In this document: one piece after another, positions 9,402 through 20,612 of the stretch | Layout of the letters: every line of letters begins with the position of its first letter | Position numbering within the stretch: the first letter of the stretch is position 1 | Origin: Pardosa pseudoannulata | Taxonomy: Eukaryota; Arthropoda; Arachnida; Araneae; Lycosidae | Reading direction: 5' to 3' | DNA: 64,000 bases | Assembly: GCA_032207245.1 (NCBI GenBank) | Contig: CM063498.1 | Location: forward strand, 57,871,940-57,935,939 | Program-made: the position numbers and the translations under genes | Notes under the pieces: generated by a model | Told to the model about the DNA's origin: nothing | The model's database searches: none | What the model saw: the letters and a program-made list of their open reading frames with translations, nothing else

Positions 9402-10345
9402 GGTATCCGTCTACGCTCGGAGAACTTTTTTCTTTAAACGTAGAAACTAGTTCATGGTTTTACATTTTTAGATTTATTTTTTATATTATCATAGAGAATT
9501 GCACTTAAAAAATTTATTCCTGCAGAAGTTTTTATAAAAATTCTAATAAATGAAAAAAATTTAGTAAAAAAAGAATCGGGTTTTTTCAAAAGGTCTAATT
9601 TTTTAATAAATTAAATTATTTCAATATTTTTTTATGCAACACATCTCTTATACACTGAACTAGTGAATCACCTAAAATCTTTTCTTAATTTACATTTGGT
9701 CAAAAATTTTGGTCCTTCAAAATCATACACATTCAATTTTTAACGAATTTTCATTACCTTTATATCTAACAATGAGTGTAAAATCATTATAAATTATCCA
9801 AATTTAAAGCTTTTCGGTCATTTACTAGTAAATACTATCAAAATCATTCATAATAATTATCAACAAAATATTTTAAGAACTTTTTGAGAAATCACATTTC
9901 AAGTTTCAACATTTTATTAAAAATATTGTTCTGAGAAATAAGCATTTGAAGTTTATGAAAGCATTTTTAACTATTAAAAAATTAAAATACATGTTTAAAA
10001 TTCCCCACACTTTCTTACTTCAAAACTTTCTAATTGCCAAGTTGTTAATTATTAAAAATACTAGAAAAATGTTTAAACTAATCTTCATGAAAATTTAAAA
10101 AGTTTTGTCCAAAAAAATGCTCTTTAAATGGCTTTAAATTCACAACTTCCGGTTCCGAGGCGCTACTTCCGTTTTGTTTTGACAGCTGTCGCTGATGTTT
10201 AAGCAGTTGTAACTTTTCTTTAAAATGCAGTAGAGATAAAACAAAAACAGATTTAGAAGCCTAAAAGTTTAAATTTTACAATAGAGAAATAAAAATTTTT
10301 TTTGATTTTAGGCAAAATATGACGTTTTTAATGTAAACGGATACC
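9402..10345. mobile_element. TTAA-flanked non-autonomous DNA element
   Basis: Flanked by TTAA (9398-9401 and 10346-10349). Inverted ends are GGTATCCGTCTAC on the left and, read inward, GGTATCCGTTTAC on the right (12 of 13 identical). The 944-bp interior is very AT-rich with no transposase frame; a GC-richer patch (10145-10195, CTTCCGGTTCCGAGGCGC) lies near the right end. TTAA suggests piggyBac-type integration, but the GG-start is unusual for that group, so TA-flanked termini beginning A-GGTATCC are an alternative reading. Confidence 0.7.
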
Positions 10346-10664
10346 TTAATGCAAAATAACTGTACAAAACATGCTTTTTTTAAAGTAATTGTAAGCTTTT
10401 AACACGATTTATATTGCATTTGGGATTTTAAATGATAATACGATTTTAAGGCATATGACAAAAAGTTTCCGAAAGGAAGATCGTCACATATTTTCGGAAA
10501 AGGGGTAAATTAGTTAGAACCATTGCTTAAACTATTAACAGAAGACATAAATCGAAAAAAAAAAGAGATATGAACTACAAATAAACTCTACTTTTAACGT
10601 ACTATCCAAAATCTGTAGCAACATAAAATCGTTCGAGGAATCTCACTATGTAATCAGCAATATA

Positions 10665-11463
10665 CAGGGTATCTGCCAAAATAAAATTTTTCAAATCCAT
10701 GACTTTTCATGACTTTCCCTGATTTAGCAGATCATTTTCCATGACTTTAAAAAGCTTTCGTTAAAAGTATATATGAATAAAACTTTTGACGTACATACAA
10801 ATGAAATATATGCTTTTAGAGAAATTACAGGAATTTTATCATAAAAAAAACTATAAACTTACTTTATAAGTGTTAATAAACTCATATACATAAAAATAAA
10901 TTGTATCTACATACTTAAGTTTACTCATATAGCAATTTTTCAATCAAAACGTTTCCAATTTGAATTCAGGGTACTTTGGTATTATCCAGGTGACCATGAA
11001 TAATAGCCAAATATAACCCTATAATGTTTATATACAATATCCCTAGAGATAAACTTATATTTTGTGCAAAAATCTTAACTAATTTTTATTAAAAAATAAT
11101 TATTATATTAATAACATTTTAATCTACAATTCAAGAAAAAAAACCAGAATAATATATATTTACCCACCCATTAAGCTTTCTTGCTTTGAGTTTCCTTGGT
11201 GAACAAATTTTACTTGGCAATAGGGTCAATAGGATAATACATAAATACCAAACTCAGTAACTTCAGTCAAATGGCAAGTAAAAATAGAATTAAACAATTC
11301 AATGCATTTTTATTTAATCGGTAGTTTAGCGGATCCATGACTTTCCATGACTTTTACTCATTTTACTTGAAAATTCAAGACTTTCCACGACAAAATCAAT
11401 CCATTGTCTAAATCCATGATTTTTCATGACTTTCCCTGACTTTCCAGGTGCGCGGAAACCATG
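10665..11463. mobile_element. Probable hAT-like MITE with CATGACTTT repeats
   Basis: Left end CAGGGTATCTGCCAAAAT; the right end read inward is CATGGTTTCCGCGCACCT, a weak inverted repeat of hAT type. Both ends carry repeated CCATGACTTTTCATGACTTTCC motifs (10700-10750; 11335-11450), in direct orientation. Flanks share only AATATA (expected 8-bp TSD not exact). No transposase domain; a 125-codon minus frame at 11326-11703 is probably chance. Confidence 0.5.
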
Positions 11464-11927
11464 AATATAAAAATAAATCCAAGGCAAATTTAAATACAAT
11501 TTAAAATGTTGCTGAGAAATTACAAACAATAATAATAATAAATATGTCAGTTTAGCTACAATTCGAAGAGATCTAAAAAAAATCTGTTTCATGCCCGGGT
11601 TTTTAAGGAAGAAGTCATTCTTCTCTGGACTAAGCAGAACTAAGAGAATGAGTGACTTTGCAGAAATACCCTTATAAAGGACTCGGGATTTTCGATAAAA
11701 CATAATATCACTGAAATTAAAGTAAATTTTATATTTTCGGCATCATAGGATGAAAACATGTCTAGAGGGAACCCCGTACAGAGCTAAAGAAAGAGAACTT
11801 TATGTCCTGTCAAACATAGAGGAGGTAACATTATGATCCATGGTGCATAGAAATCAGTAAGGTTGGTAATCTGAAGTCTATCGAGTACAAGAGGAATAAA
11901 ATTGGTATTCTGAACATATTAAAGACA
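11464..11927. other. Unassigned AT-rich DNA
   Basis: No terminal repeats, RNA-like structures or credible coding frames seen. Confidence 0.4.
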
Positions 11928-12608
11928 CTAACATATAGCCCGTCATATGACGGAATTAGTAAAATTTTTAATTTTCCAGAACTGTAAAGTACCCTATAAG
12001 GCAGGTAAAAAAATGGTTTGTTTTATGGTTGAGAATTATCTTGCAACAAAAAAATAATCGATGATTAAATTTAAAATTATCACATATGTACCTAATTTAT
12101 TATTTAAGCCAAATATAATAGAAAATTATTTACGTAATATCTAAGTTCAGTTATAAAACGTTTGAAAACAATACAGCGATGTTTAAATAATTTAAAATAA
12201 GAAATGATTAAATGCGATGGTTAAAAGAGTGACGTCATAATGCTAGATAAAAAATTTTATTTTCATTTACTTATTATGTGATAAATTGATATTTTAATCG
12301 CGTGCCCTTAACCGGAGAAAATAGGGCTTGAAATGATGGCATTAAACGCTCGAAAAAGGGAAAAGGGGTGAATTTTGAACGTTTTAAAGACGACAGTATT
12401 TTTTTATGTGATATGAAGCCTATTTATACCAATTTATTTTAGAATTGGATCGATAGTTTAGGAGAAAATAAACTTTACTTGCTTTGAATTTTGCTAACGC
12501 TAACTCATCAAGAATTCAATATGGATGCCACTATCTATTCCAGGTCCAACCGCTTCATAAATTCGAGGACAGACGGACAGATAACTTAGGCTATTATTAT
12601 ATAGGGGA
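11928..12608 (-). mobile_element. Non-autonomous Helitron, copy 1
   Basis: Read on the minus strand the element starts TCCCCTATATAATAATAGCC, contains the CTGTCCGTCTGTCC block and ends with a palindromic hairpin (CCGTCATATGACGG), then CTATATGTTAG. The usual CTAG end is mutated to TTAG. It sits between A (11927) and T (12609), the Helitron target. No Rep/helicase coding. It shares long blocks with the elements at 21199-22203 and 40876-41955, including GAACGTTTTAAAGA and a TGACGTCAT site. Confidence 0.8.
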
Positions 12609-12619
12609 TACATATTTTT

Positions 12620-12990
12620 TTCAAGGTAATCGCCGAGTAGCTTAATGTTAGTGAAGATTTTTTCTTTCAGCAGGAAAATGACAACAAGCAAATGGCGTAC
12701 ATTATAAGGAGGGTTGTTCTACCATGAGCCAAACCAGCTCCATAAACTACCCCCCGTCATCCAAACCCCAGATCATAATCCAACAGAGTACCTGTGGGTT
12801 TTACTCAAACTAAAAATGGGGGAGCATGAAATAGTATCCATAGAAATGCTGAAGTATCTCACACTACAAAAAGGAAAAAAAATAAATAACCACAGAAGGT
12901 ACAGCTAAGGTATTTAAATTCATGGCATAAATAAGTTGAGAGGTTATAAAAAGAAAACGACATCCTTACAAGGCATTGACACTTAGTTAC
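12620..12990 (+). pseudogene. Tc1-like transposase C-terminal remnant
   Basis: The plus strand encodes FQQENDNKQMAYIIRRVVL (from about 12669), equivalent to the conserved FQQDNDPKH block of Tc1 transposases, then after a frameshift PPVIQTPDHNPTEYLW VLLKLKMGEHEI. The NPTEYLW motif carries the last catalytic glutamate of the DD34E triad. The N-terminal DNA-binding region is missing and the C-terminal tail is degraded. The final ~90 bp (12889-12985) recur at 16003-16092 between two (TA)n tracts. It lies immediately right of Helitron copy 1. Confidence 0.8.
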
Positions 12991-13520
12991 AATCGGTTAT
13001 CTTAAACGCCTTTGCTTGTGCGTGCGTGCACTCGATTTGTATCATTAAGTTGTGAATATTTGTACTATTTTATGTAACAATTAGGTGACTGCTTCTTAAA
13101 CTATTTCAATTTACAACGTTTGAGTAATCAATAAAAGTTATAAAATTGATTCAGAAAAACTGCATTTACATAGTGATCGTTGCGTGAACAAGAAATAATC
13201 CATCCCCTGTACTCAATCTTTTGGAGCTAAATGTATGTGTGTCTTCCGGTATAAAATAATTCATAAATTTAAATTGTAAAATTGCAAAGTTTTAATACGA
13301 ATTAAAATTAATTAATTAACATTAAAAATATCAATTTTCAATTCACATTAATTACCGTCATTTTCTATGATTTATTTTAATGCTGTCCGTTAATACACTT
13401 TAATGCATTTCACTGACAATTAAAATTCATTGAAAAGATCATTAAATTTGATGTTTCTTCATTAGATATCTTTTTTTTTCCCCCCAGTACTATTATTCCT
13501 CTACCTGTTGATCTTAATCT
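12991..13520. other. AT-rich DNA, nothing recognised
   Basis: Short (GT/GC)-containing stretch GTGCGTGCGTGCACTCG near 13020 and AT palindromes (AATTAATTAATTAA near 13307). No coding or structured RNA signal. Confidence 0.4.
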
Positions 13521-13692
13521 GTTACACTATGGTCTACTTTTTTTTGCGATAAAAGAGCTAATAAGACCGGAGTCTACTACTTAAATCCGAATCAGAACGG
13601 CTATCAGTATCCATGCCAGCAGTGGGATTCGAGCGAACAAAACTATGGTACCGAACAGAAGAGGTCCACACATTCGACCATCATTCGGCAGC
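13521..13692 (-). repeat. tRNA-derived SINE, family 1
   Basis: Minus-oriented copy: on the plus strand it begins with the complement of the tail (TATGGTCTACTTTTTTTTGC), then the body complement (ACCGGA..CTAC..TTAAATCCGAATCAGAACGGCTA) and the tRNA-like head ending CATTCGGCA. The B-box region (GGGATTCGAGC) is still readable. Diverged; no TSD found. Confidence 0.85.
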
Positions 13693-13855
13693 CCAGAGAT
13701 GAACTACCATTTTATGAGGAGGTGTGACCAAAGAGGATAGTTTTCCCTAGATATTCAGTTAGTTATCCCGTTTAAACCATTGGCAACCAGATAAATAATT
13801 AGAAGGCTGGATTTTGGAAGTTTAATTGTGTTATTGTATGCATGGATACTGTTAA

Positions 13856-14577
13856 CATATTCTGTGCGGGTACATTTCGCAGCGGAATTGTACCGGGAGC
13901 AGCCGTTTTGCGCGTAAATTTAGTTGTTCAGTTAAATCTCAACAGATCGAAAATTATTTCATTTTTTAACCAACTTTTCGTATTTTATACTGAAATATAT
14001 AAACAAATATATAAATAGAAATATATATATAAATAACAACCATAAGATTTTTGTAAACAAAAATATATTTTTAGTGGATAAGGTTTGGTTTGGTTTGCAG
14101 CACTACGATCTACTGTTTTGCACACGAGGGCTAATGAGACCGGGACCTACAGTTTAAATCCGATTCCGAACGGCTACGAACATCCATTCCATCACTGGGA
14201 TTCGAACCCGTAAACTCTGGTTCCGAAGAGCAGTGCTCTACCATTCGGCCATCGTTCGGCTTTTTTTTTTTTTAGTGGATAAATTTATAATAGTATCGTA
14301 AATATGAAAAATCAAATAGAAATAGTAGTATATAGTTTTAATTTTTTCCCGTTCTGTGGTTCCGCATCGATTGATGTAAAAACTAGTTTTTATTTGTCTA
14401 AATTTTTCCAGAATCAATGTAGTAGACAAGAACATTCGGCTTCGTTTTCCTGAATATACCGTTATTTTTGTACCCACAAACAAACCATGTTGTTACACTA
14501 ACCCGTAATAGTACGTGACCCGAGCTCAAGTATCAATCGTCAGAAAACGTACTAGTACGTGTCCCGCATACAATGTG
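13856..14577 (-). mobile_element. piggyBac-like element, family 2 copy 1, carrying a nested SINE
   Basis: Flanked by TTAA (13852-13855 and 14578-14581). Left end CATATTCTGTGCGGGTAC; right end read inward CACATTGTATGCGGGACACG. The subterminal palindrome ACGTACTAGTACGT lies near 14548. A minus-strand frame around 14300-14483 reads TVYSGKRSRMFLSTTLILEK then FRQIKTSFYINRCGTTEREK, reminiscent of the FYTS..L...L..KT...GT.R segment of piggyBac transposases, i.e. a remnant of the catalytic domain. A SINE (14082-14268) has inserted inside it, so the SINE is younger. A related copy is at 18420-19048. Confidence 0.75.
14082..14268 (-). repeat. tRNA-derived SINE, family 1, with 14-bp TSD
   Basis: Well-preserved minus-strand copy nested in the piggyBac-like element. 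Flanked by the perfect duplication TTTTTAGTGGATAA (14068-14081; 14269-14282). The (AAACC)n tail appears as GGTTTGGTTTGG at the left, the tRNA-like head (TGGCCGAATGG A-box complement) at the right. Confidence 0.92.
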
Positions 14578-14582
14578 TTAAC

Positions 14583-15944
14583 ATCTGTAAGTTAAATAGG
14601 TTATGTGTAAAGTAGGAAATATGTGCCACAGCAACAACTAATCTTCAAACCTTTTCAAACAACAGAAAATATTAATTCTTTTCCTTCTTTGAAGTACTCA
14701 AAATTGGTACAAACTCAGAAAAGAAATAGGTATTGGAGTAGAATTTAGAAAGGTTATCTTAAAAAAGCTTTTCTCCTGCCATATATAAAAGAAATGTCGG
14801 CAACACACCAGACTGAATACATTAACTGCCTTTACATTTGCGGGGAAGCATGAAAAGTTTTAAAAATAAAATAAACGTTAGTCCAAATTGCCCATTTAAT
14901 TCTCAAATATCTTTTTATTTTACTTAAAAGGAATTTATGCATTTAATTTACTTATAGGTATGGTTTTATTGACACACTGTGAATCGTCGTGAATCGTTTA
15001 CCGTGAACCATGAATCTTCATTTCGCAATTTGACGAATTCTAAAAGATATTCTTCCATCGGCGATTTCTTAGAAATCGTCTCGCTTCAGTTCGGACGATG
15101 GCTGACGCGAGTGTTAGAAGTGGTCCACGATAAAAGACTTGAATCTTAATCCCTGACATTGTGGGCAAGATGTGCTACTTTGATTAACAGGATGCTTTAA
15201 ACACAAAACCTTTTAAGCTGATTTGGCGGGCAGTAGAGTAAGCCAAAAGCTTAGGAGCAAAAGAAAGTGATAAACTTCTAGTATTTTCATTTTCATTCTA
15301 AGCAACAAACACTCTCAAAAGTGTTAAGACCGATTAAGTGGTGGTGAAAATTGAATAGAGAATTTAATGAAAAAATATCTATGAGAGAATTATTTTAATT
15401 AAGACACCTATTTTATTCAAATTATCCAAATAATTAGTTTTTCCCCTATTTATACATCAAAATAAGAAAAGTACCATTCTACTTCAATACAGTAAATGGG
15501 AAATAATGCGAAATATGCTTTTAGTAGTAAGATGTTATTTTGTTTATTTCTTTACCGATTCATTTTACAGTCACACGAGAACAGTGTTGCAGTGCAATAA
15601 TTTAATGGGGTAGCATGAGTTCTAAATAAACAGCAATAATTTTATGAAAGAAAATTTATTATAATTATGACATTTTCGTGTATAAATAACTATGTTTGAA
15701 ACTGCATGCTTTTTATCATAAAGACCATGATTTAAGTGTTATTTTTTTTAATTATTTAGGACAACATTTTACCCTATAAAGTATTCCGTTTTAATTCAGA
15801 AAAGATACAACCTTTTATAAACTGACCTTGAAGTATATGTCTATAAATAATCACATCATCTCAGTTCAAAATTGGCATACTCAAAACTATGGATGACAGC
15901 ATATATGTTGCATATCTCCAGAGGTGATCCTATGGTTGCTGGTG

Positions 15945-15947
<3 letters not shown>
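14583..15947. other. AT-rich DNA, nothing recognised
   Basis: A CpG-containing stretch (15040-15140, GATGGCTGACGCGAGTG) shows no open frame of note. No repeat termini recognised. Confidence 0.4.
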
Positions 15948-16004
<57 letters not shown>

Positions 16005-16116
16005 CTACAGAAGGTACAGCTAAGATATTTAAATTCATGGCATAAATAAGTTGAGAGCTTATAAAAAGAAGACGACATCCTTACAAGGCATGAATATGTG
16101 TGTGTATGTATGTATG

Positions 16117-16166
<50 letters not shown>
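15948..16166. repeat. Two (TA)n tracts flanking a Tc1-derived 90-bp fragment
   Basis: (TA)n at 15948-16003 and (TG)n(TATG)n(TA)n at about 16095-16166. Between them, 16003-16092 is a near-identical copy of 12889-12985 (ACAGAAGGTACAGCTAAG.. GACATCCTTACAAGGCAT), the tail of the Tc1 remnant. Long tyrosine-isoleucine frames here are translated microsatellite, not genes. Confidence 0.9.
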
Positions 16167-16168
<2 letters not shown>

Positions 16169-17118
16169 CTTGCATAACCGTGTAGCTTTATTTTCCATCT
16201 TCATGTCAGACTGAAAAAGTATATTTTTACTCCTCCCCCCCCCCTTTCATTTTAGAAGATATTTGATGACGCTCGGAAAACTGCCCGTGATGCAAACACC
16301 TTACGCCAGGCATCAGTCATGTGGCGATAAAGATTAAAAAAAGATAACTCGAAAAAGCCTTACATTCATAATCAGAGAAATGCGTAAAAATTCATCTCGA
16401 GTCTCTCCTTTCTTATCACGCAAAAAGCAAAGCCATATTGCAACAAATGATAAACAGCTCTACTTTTAAAAAACCTATTACGGTACACCTGCCCATGCGA
16501 AACTTTCTAGAAAATTTCATACTTTAAAAAAATGTGCAGAGAATATGAAAGTCTAATTACTTGAAAGGATTTAGAGCGGTACAAAAAAGTACTTTCTCCT
16601 TACGGTCTCTCCAAAATGTATAATATTACAGATTTTTAAGAAAAGTGTAAAAATCAAATTCTTTAATTGATAAATAAAAAAAGAACATTATTTCAGAATA
16701 GGACAATTTTCCTGATTAAACTGTGTCCATCATATAAAATGAAATGTAAAATATACAGGAATTGTGGTTTATAGCACTGCTGCTCGTAGGGAAAAATTAG
16801 AAAATAAGTCCGACTTCCTCTCGATTTTTAATGTATAATATGGAATAATATACAAACGGAAATGACTGAATGCCCTCTTTAACACACCCTCAGAGATTAA
16901 AAGGACTCCAACAATGTGATTTTTAACATGACTTTAAAAAGAACATTAATATGATCATCCGTAATCTACGGATACACGCTGGTTTGCGTTGATTTTTAAG
17001 AGTTCATTTAACTTTATAGAGTACACGTAGTGTTCCCAATCAACCAACTCAATTCAGTAAATGGAGCTTAAGTGATAAATAAAGGGGAAATTCATTTATT
17101 CTTTCATTGTCCTATATA
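16167..17118. other. AT-rich DNA, nothing recognised
   Basis: No credible coding frame or repeat termini. A short C run at about 16235. Confidence 0.4.
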
Positions 17119-17120
17119 TA

Positions 17121-17160
17121 CAGTCAAATCTCGTTAAGTGGAACTCGCTAAAGCCGAATT
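17121..17160 (+). repeat. Possible solitary pogo-like transposon end
   Basis: CAGTCAAATCTCGTTAAGTG preceded by TA resembles a pogo/Tigger-type terminus. No partner end was found, so it may be a truncated element. Confidence 0.3.
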
Positions 17161-17392
17161 ATATTAGTACGAACTAAATTCATAATCCTCGACCAAATAG
17201 ATTGAAAATTAATATTAAAATAATGTTAAAATATGCACAATTTATTCCTCGTGGATGTAGTGCTTGTAAATTCAAACTAACCAACCTTAAAGATTTACAC
17301 GATATTTAAATAATGTTGCACTTATATGAGTAGATATGATGTAAAAGTCCTTCGTGTAAAAATATTTATTAACAGTTTTGCTTCTTATTTCA

Positions 17393-17433
<41 letters not shown>

Positions 17434-17475
17434 ATGTTTTTTCAAACTAAACAGAAAAAGCTTAGCATACGAGCA

Positions 17476-18222
17476 ATATAGGCTTGCAACTGCTGAGGTA
17501 CTTTCAAAAGGTTGAGAAAAGTGACAAATAATACAGAATAAGTGACTAAAAAGTGACTAAACATTGAGAAAAAAAAAGCGACTTTTTTCTCCTCTTGATT
17601 ACAGATGCTATTATTAAGATTTTTCTATTTATTTTAACTCTAAATCAAATGATTCCCGCAAGACATAATTTTAGCGTCAAATACAAAAAGGTTAAAAATT
17701 TTGTTTAACTCAATTCAACATTGCTTTTTATCCAAGAAAATCTATAAATTAGATTTGAATACATACAATACATTAATTTTAAAATCACAATTTTCTGTAT
17801 ATATTAATGATGTTTTGAAATATGTACATAGCTAGATTAGAGTATCTAAACAAAAATTGTGAAGAAAAAGAAAAAGAGAAATGTGTGTTTTGACGTAAAT
17901 TACTTTAATGTATTAAATGTACATTTCAGTACAAATATAGATTTCAGGAACTTCTTTACAACTCTTTAAAATCACTAAATTCTGGAAACCCTATGACTAA
18001 TTACATTTTAATAAGAAAAATAAGATTAGAGCATCATATTTTTGGTCTTTTATTAAAATATTTTGTTATTAATTCAGATTTTCTTTTTTCAACAACAGAC
18101 TTTTGCTGTGTTACACCATGAAAAAAGTGACTAAAAGTGACTGTTTACTTAAAAAAGTGACTAAAAGTGATCAATTGTAAAAAAAGTGACTAAAGGTGAG
18201 AAAAGTGACGGAATTGCAAGCT
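17476..18222. repeat. Probable MITE with AAGTGACTAAA repeats
   Basis: Left end GGCTTGCAACTGC and right end GAATTGCAAGCTTGG are inverted. Both subterminal regions carry repeated GTGACTAAAA motifs (17530-17585 and 18120-18205). A 34-bp poly(A) run lies just outside at 17397. No TSD could be fixed and no coding is present. Confidence 0.45.
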
Positions 18223-18419
18223 TGGTAATACTTTCACTGGCTATAGATGGCACTGAAGTTTTACTGGTAACTATGTTTCCAGCACAGCCATGAGAAGAAT
18301 ATTAAAACCCGATCTGCTTAGCATATTAGCCATCAGAACAAAGTTTTCACAAAAATCAATATAAATACAAGTGGTTTAACATATAACTACAGTCTATGCT
18401 GGATTTGTTTACATCTTAA

Positions 18420-19048
18420 CACTTGGCATGTGGGTATACTTCACCGCCAACTTACGAGTGCAGCGGGCGTTTTTTCGTGAATCGCGGAAAAGTTTAGTTA
18501 TTCAGAAAAATCGCAGTAAATTGAAAACTACTTTGCTTTTTGAACGAAACTTTTTTCATTTTACACTTTAATATATACTGTATGATTATTTAACAAAAAA
18601 AAACATTATTTTTACGAAATCACAAAAATAAACTATTTTTAAAATTAAAGTCCGATAATCTGTCAGCGCATATTTCTTCATCATTATCTTTGTCACAACG
18701 GCTCATTTTATTAATTTTGTATTCAACAACAAAAAACCAAGCTTCCAATTGACAAAACATGACTTGTACGTTCTGGAGCTAGGAATTCGATTGAAGACGA
18801 AATAACGCAACAAAAGACCGAGTAACTCGACAGTCATAACTTGTGGAAAGAAAAAATGCAAAGCGTTGCATAGCAATGCAAACAACACGCATATAATGTC
18901 ACACATACATATAATTATACGGGTTTAGTAGATTTGTGGTGGTTAGCGGGTATCCACCACAAATCTACTAAATACGTATTTTTACGTGACCCGCGTTCCA
19001 GTGACAGACTGCAAAAAACGTAAAAATACGTTACCCGCAAGCGAAGTG
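18420..19048 (-). mobile_element. piggyBac-like element, family 2 copy 2
   Basis: Flanked by TTAA (18416-18419 and 19049-19052). Left end CACTTGGCATGTGGGTATAC; right end read inward CACTTCGCTTGCGGGTAACG. The interior parallels 13856-14577 (GCAGCGG..CGTTTT, ..TTCATTTTACAC.TTAATATATA). A minus-strand 67-codon frame (18703-18906) occupies the equivalent place of the transposase remnant but is less recognisable. Subterminal ACGTATTTTTACGT / ACGTAAAAATACGT motifs replace the palindrome of copy 1. Confidence 0.7.
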
Positions 19049-19052
19049 TTAA

Positions 19053-19645
19053 TTTTTAATAAAACTTCAACAGCACCCTTAGGAACTTCTCGCGTCACTT
19101 CAAAATTCCGGAGGAATCAGATTGAAAACCATTACCTTATATGAAAATATCCAGATGCGATCAATACAGTCATCAATAGTTTTAACATGGCGAAAGTCTC
19201 ATTTTCGAATCCGAACGACACCATCTTGTATCTTCTCCCTTTTACATGAACCTCATATGAGGCTTCTAATTTGAGTATTAAAAATAGTTTAAAATATTTT
19301 TTCAACAAACCTGTATCTTCAGTGTCACCTGTTCTACAACGAGGTATCATATGGACCTGGAACTACGATTTAGTTACTGATAATTCTTGGTAGAACGCGA
19401 TTTAAAAGTAGATGTCTCAGGTTTGCTAAAAAGAGTCCGGGAACAAAGCATTTTCGTTGTGTTTGATTTTTGTCTTTTTACAAACGATAATTTTTGAAAC
19501 ATTCGTAATAATGTAAAATGTTAATATAATTATAAAATTTATTATTTAAATGCTCTGTCTATTTAGTTTAATATTTCTAAAAAGACCATTTGCAGCCCCA
19601 AAGCTTTCCAAAATCTGATATGAGTCTGCTTGACATTTATTTAGA
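19053..19645. other. Unassigned DNA
   Basis: Contains a 72-codon minus-strand frame (19132-19350) with no known domain. No repeat termini seen. Confidence 0.4.
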
Positions 19646-19774
19646 CCAAACGATGGCCAAATGGTAAGAGCGCTAATCTTCGGTACCGGAGTTTGTGGGT
19701 TCGAATCTTTCTGTTGCGTGAATGTTCGTAGCCATTCGGAATTGGCTTTAAGCAGTAGGTCCTGGTTTCATTAA

Positions 19775-20567
19775 CCCTTTGACAGTTTCATTTTTTTTTC
19801 CAGAATTCGGTCAAAAAAATGTCACATTTTTTTATTGCGTTTTCTTGTTTATTTTACATTTTTAAGTAAAGATAAGCTATTAAAATCAACATTTCTAATA
19901 TTCTTAAGCATTTATTACAACTTTTTTTCTTTCTATGAAAGCATCATAGAACTGAAGTTTACCTTTAGTCTCATCGATATCCAAGTTAATTTTTGGAATT
20001 CCAGTGAAAGCAAATCTAGGAGGTGAATCCGAGGGATTATCACAATTAATTTAAAAAATTTGTCTTGCTTGACTGATTCCATCTGTACTACTATCAGAGT
20101 CTCTACTATCCAGATCATCTAGTAAACTTTCGCTACTATCATTTACAGATAATTCAGTTTCTGATTCCGAGTCACAGTTCGAATCACAAGAAATTAGCTC
20201 CATACTCTCTGAATTATCCATTATTTAAAAGTAAAACTATATTATTCAACTCTTACATCAATAAAATTATCAGGCGGTTAGTAAAATATAACCAGAAAGC
20301 TATATACTGAAAGATAACAATTCGTCTTCTGATACAAAACATGCGAAAAAACCCGGGCTTTTGAACCAATCAGAGTAGAAAATACAATAAACTACAAAAT
20401 ATCTTTTACTGGACAACTATCGAATAATTTGTTACTAAAATTGGAAAAAATACGGCCGAAACAGTGCAAGCGAAATAGAAATCAGATTGCCCGTACACCG
20501 TACGGGCAAATCAGTAAAGGCCCGAAAGCTGTGTCCGTACGGCGTACGGGCAAAACAGGGAAGGGGG
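19775..20567 (-). mobile_element. piggyBac-like element, family 3, with transposase N-terminal remnant
   Basis: 793 bp between TTAA at 19771-19774 and 20568-20571. Left terminus CCCTTTGACAGTTTC; right terminus read inward CCCCCTTCCCTGTTTTG. Two GC palindromes sit near the right end (GCCCGTACACCGTACGGGC at about 20490 and GTCCGTACGGCGTACGGGC near 20533). The minus strand encodes an acidic start MDNSESMELISCDSNCDSES and onward to a stop (about 20050-20222), then PPRFAFTGIPKINLDIDE in another frame. That is the layout at the start of piggyBac transposases: acidic leader, then the F.FTG.P motif. The catalytic domain is deleted. Confidence 0.88.
19860..20222 (-). pseudogene. piggyBac transposase N-terminal remnant
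   Basis: Starting from ATG at 20222 the frame gives a serine/aspartate-rich acidic leader (about 57 residues), characteristic of the disordered N-terminus of piggyBac family proteins. A stop after QARQIF and a frameshift follow; downstream, RFAFTGIPKINLDI and KGKLQFYDAFIE correspond to the beginning of the DDE_Tnp_1_7 domain. The frame then ends at a stop near 19900. None of the catalytic aspartates remain. The copy is therefore an internally deleted descendant of an autonomous element rather than a random MITE. Confidence 0.75.
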
Positions 20568-20612
20568 TTAAACCTCGTATTGCAAAAAAGTAGACCGTAG
20601 CACTCCAGATCA

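Larger units (their letters stand above)
19646..20612 (+). repeat. tRNA-derived SINE, family 1, split by a piggyBac-like insertion
   Basis: Head and body occupy 19646-19774 (CAAACGATGGCCAAATGG, GGGTTCGAATC, GGCTTTAAGCAGTAGGTCC) and the tail resumes at 20572-20612 (ACCTCGTATTGC, TAGACCGTAGCACTCC). The break falls at TTAA, created by a G-to-A change in the usual CATTAGCCCT. Possible TSD ATTTATT near 19640 and 20620 is weak. Confidence 0.88.
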
